From Cyclobacteriaceae bacterium (lineage in GTDB: Bacteria; Bacteroidota; Bacteroidia; Cytophagales; Cyclobacteriaceae), in assembly GCA_019694875.1 (NCBI GenBank), contig JAIBBC010000001.1, forward strand, positions 1-64,000: DNA of 64,000 bases, in the 5' to 3' direction. Under the pieces are notes generated by a model. It was given only the letters and a program-made list of their open reading frames with translations, made no database searches and was not told where the DNA came from. Positions 8,661 through 17,613 of the stretch are shown here, in pieces. The position numbers were made by a program, and so were the translations under genes. How positions within the stretch are numbered: position 1 is the stretch's first letter; each line of letters begins with the position of its first letter.

Positions 8661-9578
8661 TCAAAAATTATAGGTTAAGGAAAGCGACCAGTTATCCTTT
8701 GCTGTGATGGTAGCAATGTTGTCGCTGTTATAATGCTGGCGTACGGGGTGCTTGTAGGTAAACCCTACTGTAAATCCTTTCACATAGGTTTCGAGGCCGG
8801 CTGTTACCTGTACGGACGATCCGCCCGTATTTGCCTGAATAATGCTTCCATCTTTATGGCGGGCAGCTTGCTCAAAAAATACTCCGGCATTCGGAAGAAA
8901 GGCAAAAGGGCCCGCGTTCTGCCAATAAAAAAATTGAGAAGAAGCGTGAAACTGATTCCCAAATAAATAATCGTTCCGGTTACGGGTATTCATTTTATAA
9001 CCCGATTCAACGCTCAAGCCTGCTTTCTGATACCGCAATGTATAAACCGTTGACACCAAAAAATCCGTACTGCCCGTTCCCATCTGAAAGTTTGGATTAA
9101 CCAGCGCGCCATTATCTTTCAGGTTTGAATCCCCGGTAGGAAGCTTTACACCCGCTCCTGCCATCCAGGTATGCTTGAATCGCTTCGTTTTGTCTTCGCC
9201 TGTATTCAATAACAAATAGTTTCCGATGATGGTAATGTCGCCAAGCCCGTGTGAGTTAACCACTTGCTCTGTTCCGTTCATCGCGTTGAAGCTATACGGA
9301 ATGAATGCAAACAACTGGACGCGCTTGTTTACATAGTAGCGCCCCCACAACTCAAGCTTTTGGTACGTATCGTTTGATGATTCCGGTGGAAGGTAGTCGC
9401 TGTGGTGATTCATGTAGGAATGAAACTTTGCCTGTGACCAGCGTAACCCGATAAAATTTTTATTGAACTGCGGAAGAATGCCAAAGTAGCTTCCGCCCAG
9501 AGAACAACCACAAACATCACAAGCCGTTGCGATATGAGCAGTGAACAACGCAAAGAAAAGGATGATGACTTTTTTCAT
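8661..9578 (-). CDS. Outer-membrane beta-barrel protein with N-terminal CDVCGC motif
   Basis: The 305-residue protein has a signal peptide followed at once by CDVCGCSLGG, a clustered-cysteine site suited to a soft metal such as copper. The remainder is amphipathic beta-strands ending in an aromatic (SLTYNF), typical of outer-membrane barrels. It lies between the two MbnP/peroxidase pairs with gaps of 6 and 16 bp, so it is co-transcribed. Similar genes are often annotated only as transporter. A role in copper passage across the outer membrane is inferred from context. Confidence 0.7.
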   Translation of the reverse strand: MKKVIILFFALFTAHIATACDVCGCSLGGSYFGILPQFNKNFIGLRWSQAKFHSYMNHHSDYLPPESSNDTYQKLELWGRYYVNKRVQLFAFIPYSFNAMNGTEQVVNSHGLGDITIIGNYLLLNTGEDKTKRFKHTWMAGAGVKLPTGDSNLKDNGALVNPNFQMGTGSTDFLVSTVYTLRYQKAGLSVESGYKMNTRNRNDYLFGNQFHASSQFFYWQNAGPFAFLPNAGVFFEQAARHKDGSIIQANTGGSSVQVTAGLETYVKGFTVGFTYKHPVRQHYNSDNIATITAKDNWSLSLTYNF

Positions 9579-9584
9579 GGTTTG

Positions 9585-10622
9585 TTATTTGACAAATGGG
9601 TTGGCAAATCGTTTATCGTGTGTGAATTCATTATCGGACAGTGTATTAAGGAATGCAATCAGTTTTAATTTCTCCTGTTCCGACAATCTGATGCCAAGGG
9701 ATTCGCCCTGCTTCAAGACAGGATCAAGCGTTTCCGAATTCTTCACATTGCTGGCGTAGTGATCGAGAACTTGCTGAAGCGTATTAAAGCGGCCATCGTG
9801 CATATAGGGTGATGTAAGTGCAACGTTTCTCAGGCCAGGCACCTTGAATTTTCCACGATCACCCTCGAATTCAGTTATCCGTTCACGACCAGAGTCTTTT
9901 TCAAAGCTTGCATCCAAACCGTTATTGCGAAACGAGTCGTCTGTAAAGAGATCGGTCGCATGGCAAACGCGGCATTTGTTTTCGAAAAGTTCCAGCCCTT
10001 CGGCTTCTTCGGCTGTAAGATGTTCATCTCCGCGCACATACTTATCATATTTCGCATTCGCGGAAATCATCAGGTTCATAAACTGCGAAAGCGCATACAA
10101 CATTTGCTGACTGGTGATTTCGTCTCCACCGAAAGCCGCCTTAAATTTCTGAGGATAGAAACTGCTTCGGTTCAGTTTGTAAACCACATGCTCAAGCGTT
10201 TCCGCCATTTCAATTTTGCTGGTCACCGCGTTGATCGGAACAAAGTCGAGATGCTTCACCCCGCCATCCCAAAAGAAATTATTCTGAAACGCCATGTTTT
10301 GAATGGCCGGTGCATTGCGAAAGCCGGCTGCATCGTCAACTCCACGGCTGAAGCGATGAACCGGGTCGGAAAACGCCACCGCCTGTTGATGGCAATTGGC
10401 ACACGCAATCGAACTATCGAGCGAAAGGACGGGATCGTAAAACAACATCTGCCCGAGTTCCACCCCGCGTTTCGATACAGGGTTGTTTTCGAATGTATAC
10501 ACCGGTGACGGGAAATTAGAAGGCGTTTCGAACGCATACGGATCCTTAACCGGTTGATCGTCATCGGTACAACCCGACAGCAGAAGCGTTAAAATAAAAA
10601 CTGTGGCTAATCTCATCATCAT
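9585..10622 (-). CDS. Di-haem cytochrome c peroxidase / MauG-MbnH-like lipoprotein (copy 2)
   Basis: The protein has 345 residues. I start it at the first of three consecutive ATGs (10622) because the longer frame would need TTG. A lipobox LLSGC comes at about Cys 18, so it is probably a lipoprotein, unlike copy 1. The haem motifs are CANCH (~74-78) and CRVCH (~217-221), with the same FFWDGG, YDKYVR, RGKFKVPGLRNV and YMHDGR landmarks as copy 1. It follows the second MbnP gene. The two pairs are diverged in sequence, so this is an old duplication or a double acquisition rather than a recent repeat. Confidence 0.85.
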   Translation of the reverse strand: MMMRLATVFILTLLLSGCTDDDQPVKDPYAFETPSNFPSPVYTFENNPVSKRGVELGQMLFYDPVLSLDSSIACANCHQQAVAFSDPVHRFSRGVDDAAGFRNAPAIQNMAFQNNFFWDGGVKHLDFVPINAVTSKIEMAETLEHVVYKLNRSSFYPQKFKAAFGGDEITSQQMLYALSQFMNLMISANAKYDKYVRGDEHLTAEEAEGLELFENKCRVCHATDLFTDDSFRNNGLDASFEKDSGRERITEFEGDRGKFKVPGLRNVALTSPYMHDGRFNTLQQVLDHYASNVKNSETLDPVLKQGESLGIRLSEQEKLKLIAFLNTLSDNEFTHDKRFANPFVK

Positions 10623-10667
10623 CAAAAGGAAATGTTGCCGGATGAACACCGGCAACGGTCCCCGGAA

Positions 10668-11471
10668 TTAGTCTGCGTGAATGTGGTCCACTACAAATGC
10701 ACCTTCAATATTGCCGGCAATATCTTCGCACGCTTTGGGCGTATGGCGAGCTGCATTTGAGGCAAAACTGATGTTTGCGCCCGTACCCTTGAAGAACTTC
10801 AGCACGTCAAAGATGATGTGAACCTGCGGCTGATGATCGGCTTTAACAGGAGCTGTGTCACCTTTAAAACTCAGTGTGAACGTTTTAATATTGTTGATCA
10901 GGTTTTCGTTCTCCGGGTCTTCTTTGTAGCCGCCCACATGGTAGGCAAATGCATTGCCCTCTTCCGTACATACCGGTGACGTTCCTTCAATAGCCATGAA
11001 AATGTACCCCGAATTCCAGCTCCAGAATAACCCGTTGGCCGGATCAAGCGGCCCTGTTTGTGCGCCCTGATCAACCTGGTTTGCATCTACGCCAATGGTG
11101 AACGTTACTTCGGTGTAATCGCCCGCAGGAATATTCTTCAGTGTGATTTCATGTGATTCAGCATCCGCTTCATCGACCAGGTAATATCCTGCTGAACCGT
11201 CAGACTTGATTTTGTCTTCATAAACCGTTCCGTCTTCACGTTTCAGTTTGATGTTGCTAACGTAATACGTTAGCCAGGTAACGTTAAAGGCTTCTTCATG
11301 ATCGTTTGTATAGGGTTGATCGCTGGTGTTTAATACCAGGTTTGAAGTTCCTACCACGTTATCGAACTCGAGCACGAGTGTGTTTCCTGACGAACCATTT
11401 TCATCATCAGAACATGCCGAAAAAGCAGTAACAAGTATAGCAATAGAGAGAATAGAGAATATTTTTTTCAT
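10668..11471 (-). CDS. MbnP family copper-binding lipoprotein (copy 2)
   Basis: The 267-residue protein has lipobox FSAC at Cys ~20 and family blocks WLTYYVSNIKL, GLFWSWNSGYIFM and YHVGGYK, closely parallel to copy 1. It is the first gene of the operon 11471 to 6172, so a promoter is expected in the 80 bp upstream; I see no convincing -7 box there. Membrane anchoring of this copy, versus soluble copy 1, suggests the two MbnP proteins work at different places in the periplasm. Confidence 0.85.
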   Translation of the reverse strand: MKKIFSILSIAILVTAFSACSDDENGSSGNTLVLEFDNVVGTSNLVLNTSDQPYTNDHEEAFNVTWLTYYVSNIKLKREDGTVYEDKIKSDGSAGYYLVDEADAESHEITLKNIPAGDYTEVTFTIGVDANQVDQGAQTGPLDPANGLFWSWNSGYIFMAIEGTSPVCTEEGNAFAYHVGGYKEDPENENLINNIKTFTLSFKGDTAPVKADHQPQVHIIFDVLKFFKGTGANISFASNAARHTPKACEDIAGNIEGAFVVDHIHAD

Positions 11472-11551
11472 AACTGTTCAAGGGAATAATAAATAAATGA
11501 CACGTGTGCACCAGGCCATTTCGGTCAGTGCAGGTTTAAAAAAGAAAACAG

Positions 11552-11932
11552 TTATGCAGCAGTGGGGGGATGAAAAATATCCTGAAGCGGAGGCGAGTAC
11601 GGGATTTCCTTCAACAAAGGAATCCGGTCAGTCTTCAGCCACAAAAAATGCGGAGTGTTATTGAAAATGGTGCGTTCGAAATACAGGTTTATCTCCTGAG
11701 CCTGAGTGGGTGTTGCCGGAAGATTTTTGTCAGATTCGTCCGGAACTTTAATTATGAGTACCTCCCCGCCCTCGTAATCGGAGCTACAAACCGAGATGGG
11801 AACTTCCTTAATCAATCCGACACTGAATGCTACCGCAAGCCGGTTTTCGTATAAATACGAAAGCACCCCCAGCCTGCTTGCGCAATGCAGGGTCATGCTT
11901 ACCAGAACCAACAACACAATAGCCCTTTTCAT
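11552..11932 (-). CDS. Small exported protein of unknown function
   Basis: I place the start at ATG 11932, giving 126 residues beginning MKRAIVLLVLVSMTLHCASR. The open frame extends further upstream only over the 3' end of the neighbouring gene. An N-terminal hydrophobic segment is followed by ENRLAVAFSVGLIKEVPISV and a polar tail with TPTQAQEINLYFERT. I do not recognise the family. It sits 11 bp after the DUF817 gene and 80 bp before the MbnP operon. Confidence 0.55.
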   Translation of the reverse strand: MKRAIVLLVLVSMTLHCASRLGVLSYLYENRLAVAFSVGLIKEVPISVCSSDYEGGEVLIIKVPDESDKNLPATPTQAQEINLYFERTIFNNTPHFLWLKTDRIPLLKEIPYSPPLQDIFHPPTAA

Positions 11933-11943
11933 CTGCGCGCAAG

Positions 11944-12771
11944 TTATTGCACAGAAGCATTCTTTCCAAAGCCTTGCTGTTGGGGCAGCAGTCCTGCCTT
12001 CACCCGCTTTAATTGTGCAACAATCAAAAAACTCACAATAAACAGCAACAGCCATGAATTCACCTTCCCGGGATGTACGAGGTTCCAGTTATTAGCCTGG
12101 TTTGGATACTGCCACGCGCCCAAAAAGGTGGCGATGTTTTCCGCTATCCAAATGAAAAATCCGGTTAGCAAAAAGCTTAACGCGACTGGCATTTGAAAAC
12201 TTTCGGTGGCTACCGTAAAATGGATGCGCGTTCGCCAGTATACCGCTACCACTGCCGCCAGAAGCCAGTACCGGATGTCGTACAAAAAATGATGCGTGAA
12301 AAAGTTGAGATAGATTAAGCTCCCGATCAACAGGTTAATCCATGCAGGCGGGAAGTTTTCGAGTTGAAGCGAAAGCCTTCGCCACGACTGTGTGATGTAA
12401 CTTGCTACACTGGCATACATAAATCCACCATACAGCGGAACGCCAAATAATTTCGTGTATGCTTCACCCGGGTACGACCAGGAGCCCATGTGTACCTTGA
12501 ACAGTTCCATGCTTGTTCCTAACACATGGAACAGACAAATAACCTTCAACTCATCGACCGTTTCAATTTTAAAAATCCACACCATCGCCATTTGCATAGC
12601 TACTGCAAACAGCAACATATAATCGTAGCGGGGTAACCCGGGTAACGGGTAGTACCGCGTGACAAACAGCATGAATAAAATATAAACTGCAAAAAAACAG
12701 GCGGCTGCCTGTTGCCAGGTAAAGTGAAGAAGCAGCGGGATCCACTTCTTCACGAATGGCCTTAGATTCAA
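11944..12771 (-). CDS. DUF817 family integral membrane protein
   Basis: The 275-residue protein has about eight hydrophobic segments and the DUF817 blocks ELFKVHMGSWSYPG, GVPLYGGFMYASV and NFFTHHFLYDIRYW. The conserved His, Glu and Asp residues within or next to membrane segments suggest a membrane-embedded enzyme or transporter, but the function is unknown. The start overlaps the stop of the preceding gene by 4 bp, which indicates translational coupling. Confidence 0.8.
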   Translation of the reverse strand: MNLRPFVKKWIPLLLHFTWQQAAACFFAVYILFMLFVTRYYPLPGLPRYDYMLLFAVAMQMAMVWIFKIETVDELKVICLFHVLGTSMELFKVHMGSWSYPGEAYTKLFGVPLYGGFMYASVASYITQSWRRLSLQLENFPPAWINLLIGSLIYLNFFTHHFLYDIRYWLLAAVVAVYWRTRIHFTVATESFQMPVALSFLLTGFFIWIAENIATFLGAWQYPNQANNWNLVHPGKVNSWLLLFIVSFLIVAQLKRVKAGLLPQQQGFGKNASVQ

Positions 12772-13331
12772 TTCGCAGCAGCGTGACCGGTAGCAACAAA
12801 ACGAAACAACAATCCGGCAACGATGTAAGGAACAGTAAAAAATAAACTTACCCCGACAATTTCGGGTACCGAACTTCCCGGAAGATTTTGCAGGTTCAAC
12901 ATCAGCGAAATAGCTCCGACCAAAATAACGCTTAGTGCCGTAGTGAACATAGCTCGCTCAGCGCCTGCAGGCTTGAATTTAGAAAGATAGAGTCCTGCAA
13001 GGAGTACGAATAATACAGCTCCATACATCAGGTTTCCCGCATTCGGGCCGGAGCCAATCAAACCAATCGCCAGATTCGCCCATACCATCAGCAAGGTTGT
13101 TCCAACAGCAATTATCATTGCCGCCCGATAAGCGATGTGGGTTGCTGAACGCATCATCACCACAAGCACACTGCCCGCACCAAAGATCAACGCCCCGGCA
13201 ATTACAAAATCTGTAAAACTCCATCGCACATTGGTCGTGAATTGCATCGCGATAAAGGGTACCGATAAGAGAGCCAGTGTAACCATAGCTACAAAAGGTA
13301 AGGTGAGATAAAACTTTACTTGCTTTTCCAT
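12768..13331 (-). CDS. Six-helix membrane protein, unknown function
   Basis: The 187-residue, very hydrophobic protein has about six predicted membrane helices and no catalytic motif I can recognise. It lies between the 63-residue membrane protein upstream (23 bp gap) and the DUF817 gene downstream (4-bp overlap), so the three probably form one unit. Confidence 0.65.
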   Translation of the reverse strand: MEKQVKFYLTLPFVAMVTLALLSVPFIAMQFTTNVRWSFTDFVIAGALIFGAGSVLVVMMRSATHIAYRAAMIIAVGTTLLMVWANLAIGLIGSGPNAGNLMYGAVLFVLLAGLYLSKFKPAGAERAMFTTALSVILVGAISLMLNLQNLPGSSVPEIVGVSLFFTVPYIVAGLLFRFVATGHAAAN

Positions 13332-13354
13332 ATGCAGTTCTTTTAATAAGAAGG

Positions 13355-13546
13355 TTAAATCTGTTTTTTACGTTTCGTCACAAGTTGAATTACCAACCAA
13401 CCTGCTCCCGCAGCAATGATTAGCAAGGGTACCGCTCCCGGCTCATCTTCAATAACCACGTTCAGCACCAGCAGCACCACACCCATGGCCAGAACAATCA
13501 CCGGCAGGATGACTCCGGCAAGCCTTTTCCTCCTATCGGGTTCCAT
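13355..13546 (-). CDS. 63-residue two-helix membrane protein
   Basis: I chose ATG 13546 (MEPDRRKRLAGV) over an upstream TTG, because a good promoter (13570-13600) lies between the two and would remove the longer start from the transcript. Two hydrophobic segments flank an acidic turn (EDEPGA), and the C-terminus is basic (TKRKKQI). The family is unknown. It is the first gene of the unit that runs to DUF817. Confidence 0.6.
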   Translation of the reverse strand: MEPDRRKRLAGVILPVIVLAMGVVLLVLNVVIEDEPGAVPLLIIAAGAGWLVIQLVTKRKKQI

Positions 13547-13569
13547 AATCAATTGCGTTACATACGATT

Positions 13570-13600
13570 CAAAAGTACTTTGTGTTTCAAAGTAATGCAA
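13570..13600 (-). promoter_or_regulatory. Promoter with an inverted-repeat operator in the spacer
   Basis: On the minus strand TTG (13598-13600), a 20-bp spacer and TACTTTTG (13570-13577) match the Bacteroidota -33/-7 promoter with ideal spacing. The spacer holds the perfect 7-bp inverted repeat TACTTTG-N5-CAAAGTA (13576-13594), which would let a dimeric repressor block the promoter. The likely regulator class is unknown; no regulator gene is adjacent. Confidence 0.6.
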
Positions 13601-13770
13601 TCAAAACAGAGATTTTTTGTTGAGCGGTAAGAAAAAGTGTTCTAGTAATGGAAAATCCGGAGTTCGGGTAAGCAGATTCGTTTAAAAGGTAGGCGCGATT
13701 AACCGGGCATTCGTTGGTGTTCATTAACTTACCTGAACGTTTAACCTAACCATCCTTACGGATACCCCCT

Positions 13771-14199
13771 ATGCAAGAATTACACCTGAGCTACACGGCT
13801 ATTATTCTGGCTACCGTAGCAAACTTCTTCACCGGATTTTTATGGTACAGTGTACTGTTTAAAGATACGTGGATGAAAGAAATGGCCATCCCAACCGATA
13901 CCAAACCAACTGCAGGCATGATGGTGAAGAGCCTTCTCATGAATCTGGTAGGATGCTTCTTCCTGGCGTATGTATTTGCGCATAACAATGCGGCCTGGTC
14001 GTTTGTGCCGGGCATTGAAACACTCGGCACCGTGGGCTCAATTGCCAACGCTGCCATCTTCACCTGGCTTGGCTTCTTTTTACTGGTTGATTTAAACACC
14101 GTAGCATTTGAAGGACGTTCCTGGAAAATGTTTTTCATTAACACTTCCTATCATTTCACCATGCTGCTCGTTTCGGCTATTATTCTTCACCTGTTATAA
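13771..14199 (+). CDS. DUF1761 family membrane protein
   Basis: The 142-residue protein has four membrane helices. The family hallmark comes early (ATVANFFTGFLWYSVLFKDTW), and a conserved GFFLLVDLNTVAFEGRSWKMF block lies near the end. Function is unknown. It is a single gene ending at a strong bidirectional terminator. Confidence 0.8.
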   Translation: MQELHLSYTAIILATVANFFTGFLWYSVLFKDTWMKEMAIPTDTKPTAGMMVKSLLMNLVGCFFLAYVFAHNNAAWSFVPGIETLGTVGSIANAAIFTWLGFFLLVDLNTVAFEGRSWKMFFINTSYHFTMLLVSAIILHLL

Positions 14200-14203
14200 A
14201 ACA

Positions 14204-14233
14204 AAGGAGTCTCCCGTTACCGGGAGACTCCTT
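14204..14233. terminator. Bidirectional intrinsic terminator
   Basis: The perfect 13-bp stem AAGGAGTCTCCCG/CGGGAGACTCCTT with loop TTAC lies between two convergent genes. AT-rich tails on both sides allow it to end transcription from both. Confidence 0.85.
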
Positions 14234-14256
14234 ATTTCTCTTCCTATTTTGCTCTT

Positions 14257-14943
14257 CTATACTGCACTCCCCTCCTTCACGAGGTTCTTGTAGTGCTGAT
14301 TCAAATATTCATCGATCGAAATATAAAAGGCTTCGATTTCCATTTCATCGAGGTCGATCAATACCGGCTGGCCGTTAGAAAGAATCAACTGGATCTTGTG
14401 AAGAACTTTTGTATCGTCTTTGATTAAAACGATTTGCTTCACGTCTTTTAGTTGATAGACCCCTTCTTTCTCGTTGTTTTTGTATTCGATCGTCTCATCC
14501 GTAAGTGCCAGGAAGTCGTTATAGTTTTTAATGCCCGAAATGAGTTTACCCAGAACCGGTGAGATGATACAAATGCCTGCCCAGATAATGAATCCTACAA
14601 TGTTAACTGCGTACAGTATATACACAGCTGCGAAGATGATCGGGATCATTAAAAATATTGCAGCCTGTTTTTTCAGCTTCGAGCGGTGATTGCTGAAAAC
14701 CACGCGGTCGGTATCGATTTTTACGTGGATGGGAAATAAAAACTCTTCCCACAGCACCAGCATCATGATTACCACTGCACTGCCAATCATCACAGCACCC
14801 AGGTACGTGTTCTTGCCTTCGTTTAAAACAGCTGCGCGGCCTTCAAAAATCTGATGCGATAAAAAAGCTGTGATCACAAACACCAGCAGCAACAAGCCTA
14901 TGCTGACTTCTTTTGGATATGTTTTACGAATAAGTTTTGCCAT
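14257..14943 (-). CDS. Membrane protein with PH-like cytoplasmic region, unknown function
   Basis: The 228-residue protein has four hydrophobic segments in two pairs (about 15-33 and 45-66, then 95-115 and 118-140). The soluble C-terminal half (ALTDETIEYKNNEKEGVYQL, then KIQLILSNGQPVLIDLDEM) looks like the bacterial PH-like fold found after paired helices. The role is not known. It has its own -7 box at 14972-14979. Confidence 0.65.
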   Translation of the reverse strand: MAKLIRKTYPKEVSIGLLLLVFVITAFLSHQIFEGRAAVLNEGKNTYLGAVMIGSAVVIMMLVLWEEFLFPIHVKIDTDRVVFSNHRSKLKKQAAIFLMIPIIFAAVYILYAVNIVGFIIWAGICIISPVLGKLISGIKNYNDFLALTDETIEYKNNEKEGVYQLKDVKQIVLIKDDTKVLHKIQLILSNGQPVLIDLDEMEIEAFYISIDEYLNQHYKNLVKEGSAV

Positions 14944-14971
14944 GTTTTATCAGGAGGAAATTTATCGGGCA

Positions 14972-14979
14972 CAAAAATA
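14972..14979 (-). promoter_or_regulatory. Bacteroidota -7 box
   Basis: TATTTTTG on the minus strand, continued by TGCCC, lies 29 bp before the start of the gene at 14257-14943. It is identical over 13 bp to the box before the tRNA at position 25. No -33 TTG is seen at the right distance. Confidence 0.5.
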
Positions 14980-15209
14980 ACTTTTAGTTACACGTTTGGC
15001 CTTATCGGCAGTCAATTTTTTCGCAGCGCGGAACACATCCGGAAACCCGGTAACGATTCGATAAAAAACATACAACTAACTAACCGTCAGCTTCTCACCT
15101 ATCCCGCTGCCCAATCGCTTTTGCAGCGGATTTATTTTAAAATCCTACATTCCGGTAAGTTCCGGATGTATATTCATTATTTTACTAGAACACAAACGTG
15201 TAGCTGCAT

Positions 15210-16346
15210 ATGGACTTGTTTTCGAACGATATCAAGATTGACGACTTCAGCAGTGCAGTCAGGCTGTTCAGGGAAAGTCGTGAAGGGTTTGTAAAGTTAT
15301 TTAACACCAGCCCGGTATGCATGAGCATGACAACGACCACGCTTGGCCGGAGAGCCTATGTGAGGGCAAATCAAAAATTCCTTTCAACTTTTGGTTATAC
15401 AGAAGATGAGATTGTAGGGCGGACTTCGGTAGAAATCGGCATACTTGACCAGGCCGAATCAGATCGCGTGCGACAGCTCATTACCGAAAAAGGAAGACTG
15501 CAGAATGATTACGTGAAGTGCATCGCTAAAGACGGCCACCTTGTTCATACAATTTCTTCCATTGAGTTTATGGAGATGAATGGCGAACAGTACCTGGTTT
15601 CTTTTTTTGTGGATGTTTCGCGGGTGGTCAATCAGCAGGCAATCATCGAACAGCATGCAAGGCAACTGGAAGCACTCAACAAGGAGCTTGAGTCGTTTTC
15701 GTATTCGGTATCGCACGACTTACGCGCACCGCTTCGCGCGATCAATGGATATATCAAAATCCTCGAGGAAGATTTTACCACCAGCCTGGATGAAGAAGGT
15801 AAACGGCTGCTGGCAACCGTTCAGCGTAATGCGCTGAAGATGGACATGCTGATAAGCGACCTCCTCAATTTTTCAAAGCTGGGCAAGCTGCCCGTAAACA
15901 AGCGAACGATTGATATGTCTTCGCTCGTGTCGGAAGTTCTGGCTGAATTACGACACACCACCAGCGACCGGGCTGATGTTCGCATAGGAACTTTACATGC
16001 CCTGAACGGGGATTATACCCTGATCCGGCAGGTAATGGTTAACCTCCTCGGCAATGCGCTCAAGTATTCCTCCAAGCACGAAGCACCGGTAGTGGAAATC
16101 TCTTCAACTGCTGATGACAACATAGTTACCTACGAGGTGCGCGACAACGGGGCCGGTTTTGATATGAAGTATGCCGAAAAGTTGTTCGGAGTATTTCAAC
16201 GATTGCACAAGACATCCGAGTTTGAAGGCACGGGTGTTGGTCTGGCCATTGTGCAGCGTGTGATTAACAAGCATGGCGGCACTATTTCGGCTGTTGCCGA
16301 AGTTGGCAAAGGAGCCACCTTTACGTTCAGCATTCCGGTGGAGTAG
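15210..16346 (+). CDS. Cytoplasmic PAS-domain sensor histidine kinase
   Basis: The 378-residue protein has no membrane segment. The PAS domain spans about 28-140 (FNTSPVCMSM to VSFFVDVSR). A short coiled coil and a HisKA box, SVSHDLRAPLRAI with phospho-acceptor His169, come next. The ATPase domain has NLLGNALKYS (N box), DNGAGFD (G1), FQRLH (F box) and GTGVGLAI (G2). No response regulator gene is adjacent, so it is an orphan. The PAS domain presumably senses a cytoplasmic or redox signal, but no cofactor ligand can be assigned. Confidence 0.9.
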   Translation: MDLFSNDIKIDDFSSAVRLFRESREGFVKLFNTSPVCMSMTTTTLGRRAYVRANQKFLSTFGYTEDEIVGRTSVEIGILDQAESDRVRQLITEKGRLQNDYVKCIAKDGHLVHTISSIEFMEMNGEQYLVSFFVDVSRVVNQQAIIEQHARQLEALNKELESFSYSVSHDLRAPLRAINGYIKILEEDFTTSLDEEGKRLLATVQRNALKMDMLISDLLNFSKLGKLPVNKRTIDMSSLVSEVLAELRHTTSDRADVRIGTLHALNGDYTLIRQVMVNLLGNALKYSSKHEAPVVEISSTADDNIVTYEVRDNGAGFDMKYAEKLFGVFQRLHKTSEFEGTGVGLAIVQRVINKHGGTISAVAEVGKGATFTFSIPVE

Positions 16347-16498
16347 ACCCCGTTTGTAATGCCCGTCTTCCTTCACACTTCTGTGGTTTCTGCTTCCCAG
16401 TATTAGCGCATAAACATTGAAAAAAATCAGCGTTCCCGCCTGAAAAACCGCTGGCGTAAAACTTGTTCTGTTATATCCGGAACTAATGGCGCGTGGTT

Positions 16499-17014
16499 AT
16501 GAAAAAGGTATTGATGATTGTACTGCCCATAGGCCTGCTGCTGGTTGGCGGCATTGCTTACCTGACACAGGCAGAGGAAGATCCGTCCGGGTTGAGCCGT
16601 GACGACCGGTCGTTTTTGTTGGAAACAGCTGATGCCCGCATGATGGACTGGGCGGAAGGCAACCTGGCAGCTGAACGCGGCAGCAATGAGAAGTACCGCG
16701 TTTACGGCAGACGCATGATGCGCGATCAGGATAAACTGATGAAGGAACTTAAAAGCCTTGCCGAGCGCAAAAAGCTTGTGTTGCCTGATGAAATCAGTGA
16801 AGACAAACAAGAAGGACTCAGCAGCCTGAAAAAAGTTTCTGGAGAAACATTCGACCGAAGGTTCAGGCGGATGATTATCAAAGACCACAAGCGTGACATC
16901 CGGTTATTTAAAAAGGCGTCTGAATCAACGGATGCTGAAATACGTGAGTTTGCAAAGCAGCATTTGTCGTTGCTTGAACAGCATCTGGAGCAGGCGCGGG
17001 CGTTGAATGAGTAG
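16499..17014 (+). CDS. DUF4142 family protein
   Basis: The 171-residue protein starts at ATG 16499 (MKKVLMIVLPIG); the GTG two codons upstream is less likely. An N-terminal membrane segment is followed by a helical ferritin-like DUF4142 domain (FLLETADARMMDWAEGNLA, then IKDHKRDIRLFKKAS and a C-terminal HLSLLEQHLEQA). Members are exported proteins of unclear role, often linked to stress. It lies 152 bp after the kinase gene on the same strand. Confidence 0.8.
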   Translation: MKKVLMIVLPIGLLLVGGIAYLTQAEEDPSGLSRDDRSFLLETADARMMDWAEGNLAAERGSNEKYRVYGRRMMRDQDKLMKELKSLAERKKLVLPDEISEDKQEGLSSLKKVSGETFDRRFRRMIIKDHKRDIRLFKKASESTDAEIREFAKQHLSLLEQHLEQARALNE

Positions 17015-17050
17015 TGGGTAGTAGGTAGTAGTTAGTATTAAGTAGTTAGT

Positions 17051-17580
17051 AGAATCGGGCTTCGCCCTCGGAATGACGGTTGCAATGATAGTCATTAACC
17101 TGCGCGGTGGCCCGGCCGAACGCGAGGTTACAAAACAACAAGAACAGGAAGTGCATTGCTATCGTGTTCCTGACACGGGATTCCTTCGGGCTTTGCCCTC
17201 GGAATGACGGTTGTAGTAATAGTCATCAACCTGCGCGATGGTCAGGCCGAAACGCGGGGTGGTGTGACGGAATGTGGGTGGAAGCATGTTTCGGCCCAGA
17301 CTTTTTGGTTCTTTGTGGCAATGACAAAAGAACAAGAACAGTGACCGCATTGAATAGTGTTCCTGACACGGGATTCCTTCGGGCTTCGCCCTCGGAATTA
17401 CGGTTAGTTACTAAGGGTGGTATTAACATGAGATTCCTTCGGGCTTCGCACTCCGAATGACGATACAAGCAGCGACTCTTCGGTCGTTCCTGTAGTTATA
17501 CTCATCAACCTGCGCGGTGGCCGGGCCGAACGTGTTCCACACACGGGATTCCTTCGGGCTTTGCCCTCGGAATGACGATA
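17051..17580 (+). repeat. Cluster of interspersed intergenic repeats
   Basis: Between 17015 and 17613 there is no gene. Five copies of a ~30-bp element, GATTCCTTCGGGCTTCGCCC followed by TCGGAATGACG, occur near 17051, 17176, 17367, 17430 and 17543. The element is partly self-complementary (CGGGC/GCCCT core). A second motif, CCTGCGCGGTGGCC plus GGCCGAACG, recurs at about 17100, 17228 and 17506. Another copy of the first element is at 24982. Open frames across this stretch are repetitive and not believable as genes. Confidence 0.85.
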
Positions 17581-17586
17581 CTTTTT

Positions 17587-17594
17587 TACCTTTG
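17587..17594 (+). promoter_or_regulatory. Putative -7 box of the DinB-family gene
   Basis: TACCTTTG fits TAnnTTTG and lies 19 bp before the DinB start. A TTG at 17561-17563 lies inside the last copy of the intergenic repeat, 23 bp upstream, slightly long for a -33 element. If real, the repeat supplies part of the promoter. Confidence 0.45.
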
Positions 17595-17613
17595 CGCTCA
17601 GAAACATTCCCCC

